In this document: positions 29,334-38,299 of the stretch, in pieces
Layout of the letters: each line of letters begins with the position of its first letter
How positions within the stretch are numbered: the stretch's first letter is position 1
Assembly (NCBI GenBank): GCA_963716215.1
Contig: OY970298.1
Span: forward strand, 2,542,001 to 2,606,000
DNA: 64,000 nt
Direction: 5' to 3'
Source of the DNA: JACVRW01 sp963716215
GTDB taxonomy: Bacteria > Actinomycetota > Thermoleophilia > Solirubrobacterales > Thermoleophilaceae
Notes under the pieces: model-generated
What the model was told of the DNA's origin: nothing
Seen by the model: the letters and a program-made list of their open reading frames with translations, nothing else
Databases searched by the model: none
Translations under genes and position numbers: made by a program

Positions 29334-30314
29334 ATGCGCGTGTTGGTCACCGGAGCCACCGGAAAGGTCGGACACGCGGTGGCGCGTGCCCTCGTGGCGC
29401 GCGGCGACGACGTGCGGGCGCTCGTGCGCAATCCAGGCCGCGCCGCCGGGCTGCTGCCGCCCGGCGTGGACGCGCGGCGCGGCGACGCAACCGACCGGGC
29501 CTCGGTCGACGCCGCGGCGGTGGGCTGCCAGCTCGTCTTCAACGCCATGGGCCTGCCCGAGCAGTGGTTTCCCGACCCCGGCATCTTCGACCGCGTCAAC
29601 GCGCGCGGCACCGAGACGGTCGTGCGCGCGGCCGCCGCGGCGGGGGCGCGGCGGGTGGTGCACACGTCCACGATCGACGTCTTCCACGCCGAGCCCGGCG
29701 GCGCCCTGGACGAGTCGCGCGTGGCCGACTACCCCAAGGGCACCGCATACGAGCGCTCGAAGCAGCGCGCCGAGCAGCTCGCCCTCGCTGCGGCGGCCGA
29801 GACGGGCATCGAGCTGGTGATCGTGAACCCGGCCGCCGTCTACGGGCCCGGCCCCGGCGGGGACGCGACGTCGCTGCAGGAGGCGCTGCTGCGGCCGCTG
29901 GTCGAGAGCCGGCGCAGCGCGGTGCCGATGCTGCCGCCCGGCGGCATGGGCCTGACCTACTCGACCGGCCTGTCCACCGGCCACCTGCTGGCGGCCCAGC
30001 GCGGCGTCCCCGGTGAGCGCTACATCCTCTGCGACGGACACATGAGCTTTCGCGAGCTGGCCGAGACGACGGTCCGTCTCGCCGGCCGGGGCAGGGTGCC
30101 GCCGGTGATGCCGGTGCCGGTGGCCAAGGCGATCTCGGCCGCCGGCGAGGGCATCTCGCGCGTGGTGCGGCGGCCGCCGCTGCTGCCGCGCGGGCAGCTG
30201 CACTTCTTTCTCTGGGACGTCCGCCCCCAGTCCGGCAGGGCGCAGCGCGAGCTCGGCTGGATCCCGACGCCGCTCGAGGAGGGCCTCGCAGCGGCGGTGG
30301 CCGCGCTTGGCTGA
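29334..30314 (+). CDS. NAD-dependent epimerase/dehydratase (extended SDR)
   Basis: 326 residues. Rossmann motif VTGATGKVGHAVA at 5-17, Ser/Thr in VVHTSTIDVFH, and the active YxxxK in AYERSKQRAEQ. NPAAVYGPGPGG is the conserved turn after strand 6. Relatives act on sugar nucleotides, dihydroflavonol-like compounds or sterols; the substrate cannot be told from this. The TTG start of the acetyltransferase overlaps its last 8 bases, so they form a two-gene unit. Confidence 0.87.
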   Translation: MRVLVTGATGKVGHAVARALVARGDDVRALVRNPGRAAGLLPPGVDARRGDATDRASVDAAAVGCQLVFNAMGLPEQWFPDPGIFDRVNARGTETVVRAAAAAGARRVVHTSTIDVFHAEPGGALDESRVADYPKGTAYERSKQRAEQLALAAAAETGIELVIVNPAAVYGPGPGGDATSLQEALLRPLVESRRSAVPMLPPGGMGLTYSTGLSTGHLLAAQRGVPGERYILCDGHMSFRELAETTVRLAGRGRVPPVMPVPVAKAISAAGEGISRVVRRPPLLPRGQLHFFLWDVRPQSGRAQRELGWIPTPLEEGLAAAVAALG

Positions 30315-30906
30315 CGTCCGCCGGGCCGGGCCCGCCGACTTCGCGGCCGTGGCGGTGCTGCTCCACCACAGCGCCGCCGACATGTACGACCGCTTCACCG
30401 GCGGCCGTGAGCGCGCCCTGAAGGTGCTGGAGCGCTCGCTGGCGCAGCCCGGCAACGCCTCCAGCGCCGAGGTGGTGTGGGTGGCGGACCTGGACGGGAG
30501 GGTGGCCGCGGCCATGGCGGCCTTCCCGGTGCACGAGGCCGTGGCGCGCTCGCGCGCCTTCCTGGCGCTGGCGCTGCGTGCCGCCCCGCCGTGGCGCTGG
30601 CCGCGTGCGCTGTCGCTCTACTGGGCCGGCGGCCACGCGGCGCCCGCCCCGCCCCAGGCGGCCTTCTACGTCGACGCGCTCGCCACCGACCCGTCGGCGC
30701 GGCGGCGTGGTGCCGCCAGCGCCCTGCTCGCCGAGGCCGAGCGCCAGGCGCGCAGGCGCGGCCTGCCGGCCGTGGCGCTCGACACGACGCTGCTCAACGA
30801 CGGCGCGCGCTCGCTGTACGCGGGCGCCGGGTTCGAGGAGGTGGCCTACCGCCCCGCCGCGCGCGGGCTGCCCGGCTTCGTGGCGCTCGTCAAGCCGCTC
30901 AGCTGA
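30307..30906 (+). CDS. GNAT-family acetyltransferase
   Basis: 199 residues from a TTG start. The acetyl-CoA site is LATDPSARRRGAASALLAEA (about 125-144), and the C-terminal LYAGAGFEEV is typical of GNAT proteins. The substrate is unknown. The last 61 bases overlap, tail to tail, the aminotransferase gene on the other strand, a longer convergent overlap than most here. Confidence 0.83.
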   Translation: MADVRRAGPADFAAVAVLLHHSAADMYDRFTGGRERALKVLERSLAQPGNASSAEVVWVADLDGRVAAAMAAFPVHEAVARSRAFLALALRAAPPWRWPRALSLYWAGGHAAPAPPQAAFYVDALATDPSARRRGAASALLAEAERQARRRGLPAVALDTTLLNDGARSLYAGAGFEEVAYRPAARGLPGFVALVKPLS

Positions 30907-32009
30907 GCCTCGATCACCGAGCGCAGCGCCTCCACCACCTGCTCCACCTCACCGTCCCGCAGCTCGCCGAAGAAGGGCAGCGCCAGCGAGCGGCGCGAGA
31001 CGTCCTCGCAGACCGGGAACTCGCCCTCGGTGTGCCCGAAGCGCTCGCGGTAGAAGCTCATCAGGTGGATGGCGGGCAGGTAGGGCTTGGTGTCCACGCC
31101 GACCTCGCGCATCGCGGTCACGGCCGCGTCGCGATCCACCTCTGGCGGCAGCTGCACCACGTAGACGAACCACGAGCGCCGGTCGCCGTCCGCGTCGGGG
31201 CACGGCAGCCCGAGGTCCTCGACGTCCGCCAGCGCCGCGGAGTAGAGCCCCGCAACGCGCTCGCGGCCGGCCAGGAGCTCGTCGAGGCGCTCTAGCTGGG
31301 CGATCCCGAGCGCGCACGAGAGGTCGTCGAGGCGGTAGTTGAACCCGAGCCGGTCGTGGTCGAGCCAGCCCATGTCGGGCGCCCGGCCCTGGTTGCGCTC
31401 GGAGTCGACACGCTCCTTCACCTCGGCGTCGGGGCAGATCACCGCGCCGCCCTCACCGGTCGTGATCTGCTTGTTGGGGTAGAAGCCGAACACCGACAGG
31501 TTGCCGCGCCCGCCAACGGTCGCTCCGTCGGCGTGGGTGGCCCCGAGCGCCTCGCAGGCGTCCTCAACGATCCACAGGTCGCGCGCGGTCGCCAGGCGCT
31601 CGAACGCCGGCATGTCGGCGGGGTACCCGAAGATGTGCACCGGCAGCATGCCCGTCGTGCGGGTGGTGACGGCGGCCTGGGCCGCGGCCGGGTCCATGTT
31701 GAGCGTGCGCGCGTCGATGTCGCAGAACACCGGTCGGGCGTCCTCGTACAGCAGGCAGTTCGCGGACGCGACGAAGCTGAACGGCGTGGTCAGGACCTCG
31801 TCGCCGGCCTCTATCCCCGCCGCGCGCACGGCCAGGTGGAGCCCCGCGGTGCCGTTCGCCACGGCCGACGCCGGGTGCCCGAGCAGACCGGCCAGACCCG
31901 CCTCGAACTCGCCCAGCCGTGGTCCGAGCGCGAGCCTCCCCGAGCGCAGCGTGTCCAGCACCAGCTGTTCCTCGCGCGGGCCGATAAGCGGCTTGGCCAG
32001 CGGGATCAC
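30846..32009 (-). CDS. DegT/DnrJ/EryC1-family PLP aminotransferase
   Basis: 387 residues. Sugar-aminotransferase-like fold I enzyme. Cofactor lysine Lys180 in GFYPNKQITTGEGGAV; ANGTAGLHLAV, VEDACEALGA and FNYRLDDLSCALGIAQL are all normal. Such enzymes usually aminate keto-sugars next to sugar-nucleotide genes, but here it follows cimA in a GTGA overlap, in an operon leuB-ilvE-cimA. It may use another keto substrate. GTG start. Confidence 0.9.
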   Translation of the reverse strand: MIPLAKPLIGPREEQLVLDTLRSGRLALGPRLGEFEAGLAGLLGHPASAVANGTAGLHLAVRAAGIEAGDEVLTTPFSFVASANCLLYEDARPVFCDIDARTLNMDPAAAQAAVTTRTTGMLPVHIFGYPADMPAFERLATARDLWIVEDACEALGATHADGATVGGRGNLSVFGFYPNKQITTGEGGAVICPDAEVKERVDSERNQGRAPDMGWLDHDRLGFNYRLDDLSCALGIAQLERLDELLAGRERVAGLYSAALADVEDLGLPCPDADGDRRSWFVYVVQLPPEVDRDAAVTAMREVGVDTKPYLPAIHLMSFYRERFGHTEGEFPVCEDVSRRSLALPFFGELRDGEVEQVVEALRSVIEAQLSGLTSATKPGSPRAAGR

Positions 32010-33598
32010 GTTGGTGTCGTGGAGGACGTCGCTGAGCTACGCGCTCGCTGGTGCTGCGTGCGGGTGGGGAGCATGCCCGCCTCGAGCGAGTCGACCAGCG
32101 CCTCCCAGCTCGCCTCGATGATGTTCTCCGACACGCCGATGGCGCCCCAGTTGTCGGTCCCGTCGCTGGCGTCCAGGAGCACCCGCGTGACCGCGCCGGT
32201 GCCCTTGGTCTCGTCCAGGATGCGCACCTTGAAGTTGACGAGCTGGATGTCGCGGAGGTGCGGGTAGCGCTCGCCGATCGCCTCGCGCAATGCCTTGTCG
32301 AGGGCATGCACGGGGCCGTTGCCCTCGGCGGTGCGCACGTAGCGTTCGCCGTCGACCCAGATCTTGATCGTGGCCTCGGTCTCGACGCGGCCGTCGGCGC
32401 GCTTCTCCACGATCGCGCGCCAGGACTCGAGGCGGAACAGCGGCTCGTAGTCGCCCGTCTCCTTGCGGATCAGCAGGTCGAACGAGCCGTCGGCGGCCTC
32501 GAACTGGTACCCGCGGTGCTCCAGCTCCTTGACGCGGTCGATCACCCTGGCCGCCGTGGCGTCGTCCACGTCGGCGCGGGCCGAGACCGTGCCCTTGCCG
32601 GACAGCTCGGAGACCAGCACGCGGCGGTCGGCCCCCACCTCGGCGGGGTCGATGTGCTCGAAGGTGCGCGCGTCGCGGTTGACGCCGGCCACGTGCATGC
32701 CGCCCTTGTGGGCGAAGGCGTTCGCCCCCACGTACGGCTGGTTCGGGTTCGGCGTCACGTTGCAGAGCTCGTCGACCAGGTGCGAGACCTCGGTCAGCCG
32801 GCGCAGGCGCTCCGGCCCGATGCACTCGTAGCCCATCTTCAGCTCCAGCGTGGGCAGCACCGTGATCAGGTTGGCGTTGCCGCAGCGTTCGCCGTATCCG
32901 TTCAGCGTGCCCTGCACCATGCGCGCCCCTGCCTCGACCGCGACCAGCGTGCTGGCCACGGCGCAGCCGGCGTCGTCGTGGGTGTGGATGCCCACCTGAA
33001 TCGAGTCCCCGAGCTCGGCCACGACGCTGGCGGTGGCATCGGCGACCTCGGCTGGCACGGACGACCCGTTGGTGTCGCACAGCGTCACGTTCTCGGCGCC
33101 AGCCTCCGCCGCCGCCCGCAGACAGCGCAACGCGTAGGCGGGGTCGGCGCGGAAGCCGTCGAAGAAATGCTCGGCGTCGTAGATCACGCGCTTGCCCTCG
33201 CCCACGAGGAAGCCCACCGAGTCGGCGATCATGCGCAGGTTCTCCTCGGGGTCGACCTGGGTCACCTTCTCCAGGTGCAGCGACCACGTCTTGCCGACCA
33301 GCGTGCAGACCGGCGCGAAGCAGTCGGCGAGCAAGCGCAGCGCGGGGTCCTCCTCCGCAGCCACGTCGCGCCGGCGCGTCATGCCGAATGCGACCAGCTC
33401 GGACGCTTCGAAGCTCTCCCGCGCGAGCAGCTCGAAGAGCGCCTCCTCCTTCGGGTTGGAGGCAGGGAAGCCGGCCTCGATCAGGTGTACGCCGAGCGTG
33501 TCGAGCGCGTGCGCCACCCGCACCTTCTCGTCGACCGAGAGCGACATCCCCTCACCCTGCATCCCGTCGCGCAGGGTCGTGTCATAAACCGAGATCAC
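32006..33598 (-). CDS. cimA: Citramalate synthase
   Basis: 530 residues. Joins acetyl-CoA and pyruvate to make citramalate, the threonine-independent route to isoleucine. Starts with SVYDTTLRDGMQGEGMSLSV (the DTTLRDG metal motif); HTHDDAGCA supplies metal-binding His residues; NGYGERCGNANL and the LeuA-type dimer/regulatory domain (about 380-515) follow. The length and GMQGEGMSLS segment match the citramalate (TIGR00977-type) rather than isopropylmalate branch; canonical leuA is at 43.5 kb. GTG start one base after the ilvE stop. Confidence 0.9.
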   Translation of the reverse strand: MISVYDTTLRDGMQGEGMSLSVDEKVRVAHALDTLGVHLIEAGFPASNPKEEALFELLARESFEASELVAFGMTRRRDVAAEEDPALRLLADCFAPVCTLVGKTWSLHLEKVTQVDPEENLRMIADSVGFLVGEGKRVIYDAEHFFDGFRADPAYALRCLRAAAEAGAENVTLCDTNGSSVPAEVADATASVVAELGDSIQVGIHTHDDAGCAVASTLVAVEAGARMVQGTLNGYGERCGNANLITVLPTLELKMGYECIGPERLRRLTEVSHLVDELCNVTPNPNQPYVGANAFAHKGGMHVAGVNRDARTFEHIDPAEVGADRRVLVSELSGKGTVSARADVDDATAARVIDRVKELEHRGYQFEAADGSFDLLIRKETGDYEPLFRLESWRAIVEKRADGRVETEATIKIWVDGERYVRTAEGNGPVHALDKALREAIGERYPHLRDIQLVNFKVRILDETKGTGAVTRVLLDASDGTDNWGAIGVSENIIEASWEALVDSLEAGMLPTRTQHQRARSSATSSTTPT

Positions 33599-33599
33599 T

Positions 33600-34532
33600 T
33601 CAGGTCTGTGACGGAACAGGCACCAAATCCAGCCACTCCGAGTACTGCGGCGCGCGGCCGTGAAGCGCGTCATCGAAGGTCTCCTGGATCTGGCGCGTGA
33701 TCGGACCCGGCACCCCGTCGCCGATCTGGATGTCGTCGATCTCGCGCAGCGGCGTCAGCTCAGCCGCGGTCCCGGTCAGGAAGACCTCGTCGGCCAGCGC
33801 CAGCTCGGCGCGCGCAAGGTCGCGCTCGACCAGCTCGTAGCCGTGGTCGCGGGCGATCTGGATGCACGACTTGCGGTTGATCCCGTCGAGGATCCCCGCG
33901 GCCTGCGGCGGCGTGTAGATCACGCCTTCCTTGACGACGAAGATGTTCTCGCCGGTGCCCTCGCAGACGTGGCCCTTGTCGTCGAGCAGGACCGCCTCCT
34001 CGTAGCCGGCCTTGATCGACTCGATCTTCGCCAGCACGGAGTTGAGGTACTGCCCGGACGCCTTCGAGTGCGGGATCAGCGAGTCCGCCGAGATGCGCCG
34101 GTACGACGACACGCGGGCGCGCACGCCGTTGCGCTTGCCCTCCTCGCCGAGGTAGGCGCCCCACTCCCACACCGCGATCATCGCCTCGACCGGGTTGTCG
34201 AGCGGGTTGAGGCCCATCGGGCCGTACCCGCGCCACACGAGCGGCCGGATGTAGCAGCTCTTGAAGCCGTTGCGGCCGATCAGCTCGTGGGTGACCTCGC
34301 GCAGCTGCTCCTTCGAGTAGGGCAGGTCCATGTAGTAGAGCTTCGCCGAGGCCTCGATGCGGTTCAGGTGGTCCTGGTGGCGGAACACCGCGGGGCCGCG
34401 GTCGGTCTCATAGGCGCGGATGCCCTCGAACACGCCGGTGCCGTAGTGCAGCGCGTGCGTGAGTACGTGTACCTTCGCGTCCTCCCAGGCGACGAACTCC
34501 CCGTTCAGCCAGATGAGGTCGGCGGTGTTCAC
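33600..34532 (-). CDS. ilvE: Branched-chain amino acid aminotransferase
   Basis: 310 residues. Final transamination of leucine, isoleucine and valine synthesis. Fold IV PLP enzyme: HALHYGTGVFEGIRAYET near the start, the cofactor Lys in RISADSLIPHSKASGQYLNS, and VCEGTGENIFVVKEG as the conserved Glu-Gly region. Nine bases after leuB and one before cimA, in one operon. Confidence 0.95.
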   Translation of the reverse strand: MNTADLIWLNGEFVAWEDAKVHVLTHALHYGTGVFEGIRAYETDRGPAVFRHQDHLNRIEASAKLYYMDLPYSKEQLREVTHELIGRNGFKSCYIRPLVWRGYGPMGLNPLDNPVEAMIAVWEWGAYLGEEGKRNGVRARVSSYRRISADSLIPHSKASGQYLNSVLAKIESIKAGYEEAVLLDDKGHVCEGTGENIFVVKEGVIYTPPQAAGILDGINRKSCIQIARDHGYELVERDLARAELALADEVFLTGTAAELTPLREIDDIQIGDGVPGPITRQIQETFDDALHGRAPQYSEWLDLVPVPSQT

Positions 34533-34541
34533 GTACTGCTC

Positions 34542-35564
34542 CTAAAGATTCGCGACGACCGCCCGGGTGGCGGTCGCTGTGGTGGCATCGCCGCCCAGGT
34601 CCGGAGTCCGGAGGCCATCCCCGAGCGCGCGATCGACGGCGGATTCTAGGGCAGAGGCCTCTTTCTCCATAGCCAGTCCGTGCCGCAGCATCAGCGCCAC
34701 CGAGCCGAACATGGCGAGCGGGTTGGCCGTGCCGGTCCCCGCGATGTCCGGCGCGGTGCCGTGCACCGGCTCGAACAGCCCAGGGCCCGAGCCGTCGCCC
34801 AACGATGCGCTCGGCAGCATTCCGAGTGAGCCGGTCAGCATCGCGGCCTCGTCGCTGAGGATGTCGCCGAACATGTTCTCCGTCAGGATCACGTCGAAGT
34901 CCGCTGGCTGGGACACGAGCTGCATCGCCGCGTTGTCGACCAGCATGTGCTCGAGCGGGGTGTCGTCGCCCTCCCCCATGCGCGAGACCACCTTCCGCCA
35001 CAGCCGTGAGGTCTCCAGGACGTTCGCCTTGTCCACGCTCGTCACCTTCCGGCGGGCGAGGGCGAAGGCAACCCGCGCGATCCGCTCGACCTCGCCCTCG
35101 GAGTACACACAGGTGTCGTGGGCGGTGTCGCCGTTCAGGCCGCGGTCGCCGAAGTAGATCCCGCCGGTCAGCTCGCGGACCACGAGCAGGTCGGTGCCCT
35201 CGATTCGCTCGCGTTTGAGCGGGCTCTCGTCGAGCAGCGCCGGGCTCGGCCGCACGGGCCGCAGGTTGGCGAACAGCCCGAGCCCCTTGCGCAGCCCGAG
35301 CAAACCCTGCTCGGGACGCGGCCGGCTCGGGTCGGTGGTGTCCCACTTGGGACCGCCCACGGCCGCCAGCAGGACCGCGTCCGCGCCCCGGCAGGCGTCA
35401 AGCACCTCGTCGGTCAGCGCGGTCCCATGCGCGTCGATCGACGCGCCGCCGAGCAGCCGCTCGTCGAACTCGAAGTCCCCCAGCTCGCCGAGCACCACCT
35501 CGGCGGCGGCCATGATCTCGGGGCCGATCCCGTCGCCGGGCAGCGTGACGATCGTCGCTGGCAT
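34542..35564 (-). CDS. leuB: 3-isopropylmalate dehydrogenase
   Basis: 340 residues from ATG 35564, which has a GGAAGAG Shine-Dalgarno and directly starts TIVTLPGDGIGPE. Oxidises and decarboxylates 3-isopropylmalate in leucine synthesis. GGPKWD, RELTGGIYFG, DKANVLETSRLWR and the metal-binding DNAAMQLV plus ENMFGDILSDEAAML are all canonical. First gene of leuB-ilvE-cimA-aminotransferase. An in-frame ATG at 35582 is an alternative. Confidence 0.95.
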   Translation of the reverse strand: MPATIVTLPGDGIGPEIMAAAEVVLGELGDFEFDERLLGGASIDAHGTALTDEVLDACRGADAVLLAAVGGPKWDTTDPSRPRPEQGLLGLRKGLGLFANLRPVRPSPALLDESPLKRERIEGTDLLVVRELTGGIYFGDRGLNGDTAHDTCVYSEGEVERIARVAFALARRKVTSVDKANVLETSRLWRKVVSRMGEGDDTPLEHMLVDNAAMQLVSQPADFDVILTENMFGDILSDEAAMLTGSLGMLPSASLGDGSGPGLFEPVHGTAPDIAGTGTANPLAMFGSVALMLRHGLAMEKEASALESAVDRALGDGLRTPDLGGDATTATATRAVVANL

Positions 35565-35661
35565 GGGCGGGAACTCTTCCATACGATCGTCGACCTTGGC
35601 CCAGGAGACGCCTCGGCGAGCGCCCGGCAGCTTCCCCCGCGGGAGCGACGAGTTCTCTCGC

Positions 35662-35963
35662 ATGCTCGCCTTCAGCGACGGCGTCTTCGCATCGCCATGA
35701 CACTGCTGGTGGTGGGCATCACCGTGCCCGAGGTGACCAACGGGGGCGACACCGGCGAGCTGCTCGACGACACCACCGCTTCTTACCGCTGGGGGATGGC
35801 GGCCTCCTCGCTGCCGGTCGCGTTCCTGCTGCTGTCGGTGCCGGTGGCCTTCCTCAGCACGGCGGCGGCCGCAGCCATGTGGTTCCTGTCAGCGCCCGTG
35901 CAGCTGTTGGCGGTGAACCGCATCAGGCCGGCCGAGGCGGAGAACTGGTTCGGAGCGCAATGA
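35662..35963 (+). pseudogene. Decayed TMEM175/DUF1211-like potassium channel gene
   Basis: One frame gives MLAFSDGVFA and stops; the next frame goes on as IAMTLLVVGITVPEV. Together they form the FSDGVFAIA(I/M)TLL signature of TMEM175-type channels, so one base is missing at about 35688-35694. After the first helix the usual middle helices are absent, and the frame goes straight to a last hydrophobic stretch and the end (EAENWFGAQ). A single-base loss plus a large internal deletion points to a pseudogene rather than a sequencing slip. If ATG 35697 is used, the remaining 88 residues could still be made as a two-helix peptide. Confidence 0.6.
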
Positions 35964-36102
35964 CACCGACCGCCCCGGGCACGGGGCCCGAGGCGGCCGG
36001 GCCAAGCCGTCTCCCGCGGCCGCAACTGGCCACATGCTCACGCGCGCGCGCCGCGCGTTGGGCGCGTGCGCGGGAATTGCGCTGGTTTGGGCTCGGGAGC
36101 CG

Positions 36103-36933
36103 CTACCCCGCGCCGAGGATGGCGCCCACGACGTCCGGTGTGAACGCCTCGGTGCCGTTCTCGACCTTCAGGTCGGGCAGTCCGTGCGCACGCGCGTACG
36201 CGAGCTCGCGGCTGAGGTCGCCGACCCCGTTCGAGCCGGCGAGCGGCGCCAGCGCGACGGTCGAGAGCGTGCCGATCGCCTGGCCCGACCCGTTCAGGAA
36301 CCCGCTGCCCGAGTCGCCCGGGATGCCCGGCGTGATGGTGTAGACGGTGCGGCTCCAGCCGTTGCCCTCGGTGGTCACGACGATGCCCCGCTTCGGGCTC
36401 ACCTGGGTGATGCCGAAGCGCAGCGACGAGTTGCCGTACGAGTAGACGTCGGCGCCGGTCGCCGACGGGCCGCCGACCCCGACCGGACCGCCGAAGCCGG
36501 GCACCGACGGGTTGACCTTCCCCACGTCGGCGGGATCGATCCTCACGAGCGCCAGGTCGTTGTAGGCGCAGGTGTCCGGGTCGGACTCGCCCGTCGCCTG
36601 CATGGTCAGCCACGAGCTGTAGGCGAGCGTGCCGGGGCGGGACGCGCCGGTCACCTCGACGGCCGTCCCCAGCGGATGCGAGGCCGCCAGGCAGCCGTCG
36701 GTGTCGGTGGCCGCGCCCGTGCTCGCGCAGTGGGCCGCCTGGCCGATGTAGGTGTTGCCCCCCGCCGTGTAGATGAAGTTGGCCGTGCACTGGCCGCCCT
36801 CGGTGAAGGTCTGGACCCCCGGATGGACCGTCGCCGAGGCGGCGGGCGCCCACGCGCCGGCACTGCTCGGGGCGATCGCTGCGGCGGCGATGACCATGCC
36901 GGCTGCAATGAGTACGCGCGCGTTTCTGAGCAT
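36103..36933 (-). CDS. Secreted trypsin-like serine protease
   Basis: 276 residues. Signal peptide ending near ...PSSAGA. Chymotrypsin-fold triad His68 (GQAAHC), Asp126 (YNDLAL) and Ser208 (GDSGSG). Paired cysteines (C49, C69, C81, C122) suit an exported protein. Stands alone between the decayed channel gene and the methyltransferase; the substrate is unknown. Confidence 0.85.
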   Translation of the reverse strand: MLRNARVLIAAGMVIAAAAIAPSSAGAWAPAASATVHPGVQTFTEGGQCTANFIYTAGGNTYIGQAAHCASTGAATDTDGCLAASHPLGTAVEVTGASRPGTLAYSSWLTMQATGESDPDTCAYNDLALVRIDPADVGKVNPSVPGFGGPVGVGGPSATGADVYSYGNSSLRFGITQVSPKRGIVVTTEGNGWSRTVYTITPGIPGDSGSGFLNGSGQAIGTLSTVALAPLAGSNGVGDLSRELAYARAHGLPDLKVENGTEAFTPDVVGAILGAG

Positions 36934-36965
36934 ACGTCACGCGCTTTACCCGGTTCAGCGAGAAA

Positions 36966-37739
36966 TCAAGCGCCCTGCCGGACCGCCTCGATGTTGAGGC
37001 GCACGTACTCGAGCACGAAGGGCTGGCCGCTGCGGCGCACCACCTCCTCGGCGTACTGCTCACGCAGCTCCTCCGGCAGCGCCTGGACGTGGTTGCCGAG
37101 GCAGACAGTGCGGGCGTACTCGACCGGGTCCGGCGGGTCCACCGGCCACGGTTGGAGCCAGCAACGCACCTGCTCGAACCCGGCCGCAGTGAGCAGCGCC
37201 TCGGTGTCCTCGGGCGATGCGTAGTTCCACGGGCCCGCGAAGTCGCGCATGTGCTCGGCGTAGGGCGGCTCGGCGGCGACCTCGTCGGCGAGCCGGCGGA
37301 AGGCGTCGATGTTGCCCTTGCCTCCGCACTGCGCCACCAGCCGGCCACCCGGCTTCAGGGCGGCGGAGAGGCGGCGGAACAGCTGCTCGTGGTCGGCGAT
37401 CCAGTGGAACACGGCGTTGGAGAAGACGGCGTCCACGGGCTCGTCGAGCGTGAGCTCGGTGAGGCTGGCGCAGAGCACGCTCGCTCGCCCTGCCCCGATT
37501 GCATCCGCGAGCGCCGCCCGCGCGTGCTCGACCATCGACGGGGCCGAGTCGGCGGCGACCACGTGGCCCCGGGGCAGCCGCTCGAGCACCAGCTCGGTCA
37601 CGCGCCCGGAGCCGCAGCCGGCGTCCAGCACCGTCTCGTCGCCGCGCAGCGGCAGGCGCTCCAGGACCGCGTGGGCCATCTCGACCTGAGGGTCGGAGAT
37701 GCGGTCGTAGCTGGCCGCGTTCCAGTCGCGCGCGCTCAC
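36966..37739 (-). CDS. SAM-dependent class I methyltransferase (trans-aconitate methyltransferase-like)
   Basis: 257 residues. SAM-binding motif VLDAGCGSGRVTE at about 37-49, post-motif acid in VVAADSAPSM, and DAVFSNAVFHWIADHE resembling Tam proteins. Starts with GTG in a GTGA overlap with the leuD stop, so it is expressed with leuCD. A Tam-like enzyme could detoxify aconitate-type side products such as dead-end intermediates of isopropylmalate isomerase; that is an inference. Confidence 0.85.
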   Translation of the reverse strand: MSARDWNAASYDRISDPQVEMAHAVLERLPLRGDETVLDAGCGSGRVTELVLERLPRGHVVAADSAPSMVEHARAALADAIGAGRASVLCASLTELTLDEPVDAVFSNAVFHWIADHEQLFRRLSAALKPGGRLVAQCGGKGNIDAFRRLADEVAAEPPYAEHMRDFAGPWNYASPEDTEALLTAAGFEQVRCWLQPWPVDPPDPVEYARTVCLGNHVQALPEELREQYAEEVVRRSGQPFVLEYVRLNIEAVRQGA

Positions 37740-38299
37740 CCGAGCGTCGTCGTGACCGGCCCCGTGCGCTCGCGGTCGGCCTCGTAGCGGTCGATCGCGT
37801 CCGACTGCCGGAGCGTGACGCCGATGTCGTCGAGGCCCTCGAGCAGGCGCCGCGCGATCTCCGCGTCGATCTCGAACCCGACCTGCCGGCCGGCGAAGGA
37901 CACCTCACGCTGCTCGAGGTCGACGCGCGCGGTCCCCGCGGCCATCAGCTCCTTCACGTCCGCCTCCGCCAGCACGACGGGCAGCAGCCCGATCTTGGTG
38001 CAGTTGCTGAAGAAGATGTCAGCGAAGCTCGGTGCGACGATGGCCCGGAAGCCGTAGTCCTCGAGCGCCCACGGCGCGTGCTCTCGCGACGAGCCGCAGC
38101 CGAAGTTGCGCCCGGCGGCCAGAATCGGGTTGCTGGGCAGCTCCCAGCCCGGCTGCTTGGCCCAGTCGTGGAACAGGAACTCGCCGAAGCCGGTGCGCTC
38201 CACGCGCTTGAGGAACTGCTTGGGGATGATCTGGTCGGTGTCGACGTCGTTGCGATCGAGCACGGAGACCTGACCCTCGATCACGCGCACGGGGTCCAT
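37736..38299 (-). CDS. leuD: 3-isopropylmalate dehydratase, small subunit
   Basis: 187 residues. With LeuC it isomerises 2- to 3-isopropylmalate. DVDTDQIIPKQFLK at the start and NFGCGSSREHAPWAL are the family signatures. ATG shares one base with the leuC stop (TGATG). Complete. Confidence 0.96.
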   Translation of the reverse strand: MDPVRVIEGQVSVLDRNDVDTDQIIPKQFLKRVERTGFGEFLFHDWAKQPGWELPSNPILAAGRNFGCGSSREHAPWALEDYGFRAIVAPSFADIFFSNCTKIGLLPVVLAEADVKELMAAGTARVDLEQREVSFAGRQVGFEIDAEIARRLLEGLDDIGVTLRQSDAIDRYEADRERTGPVTTTLG

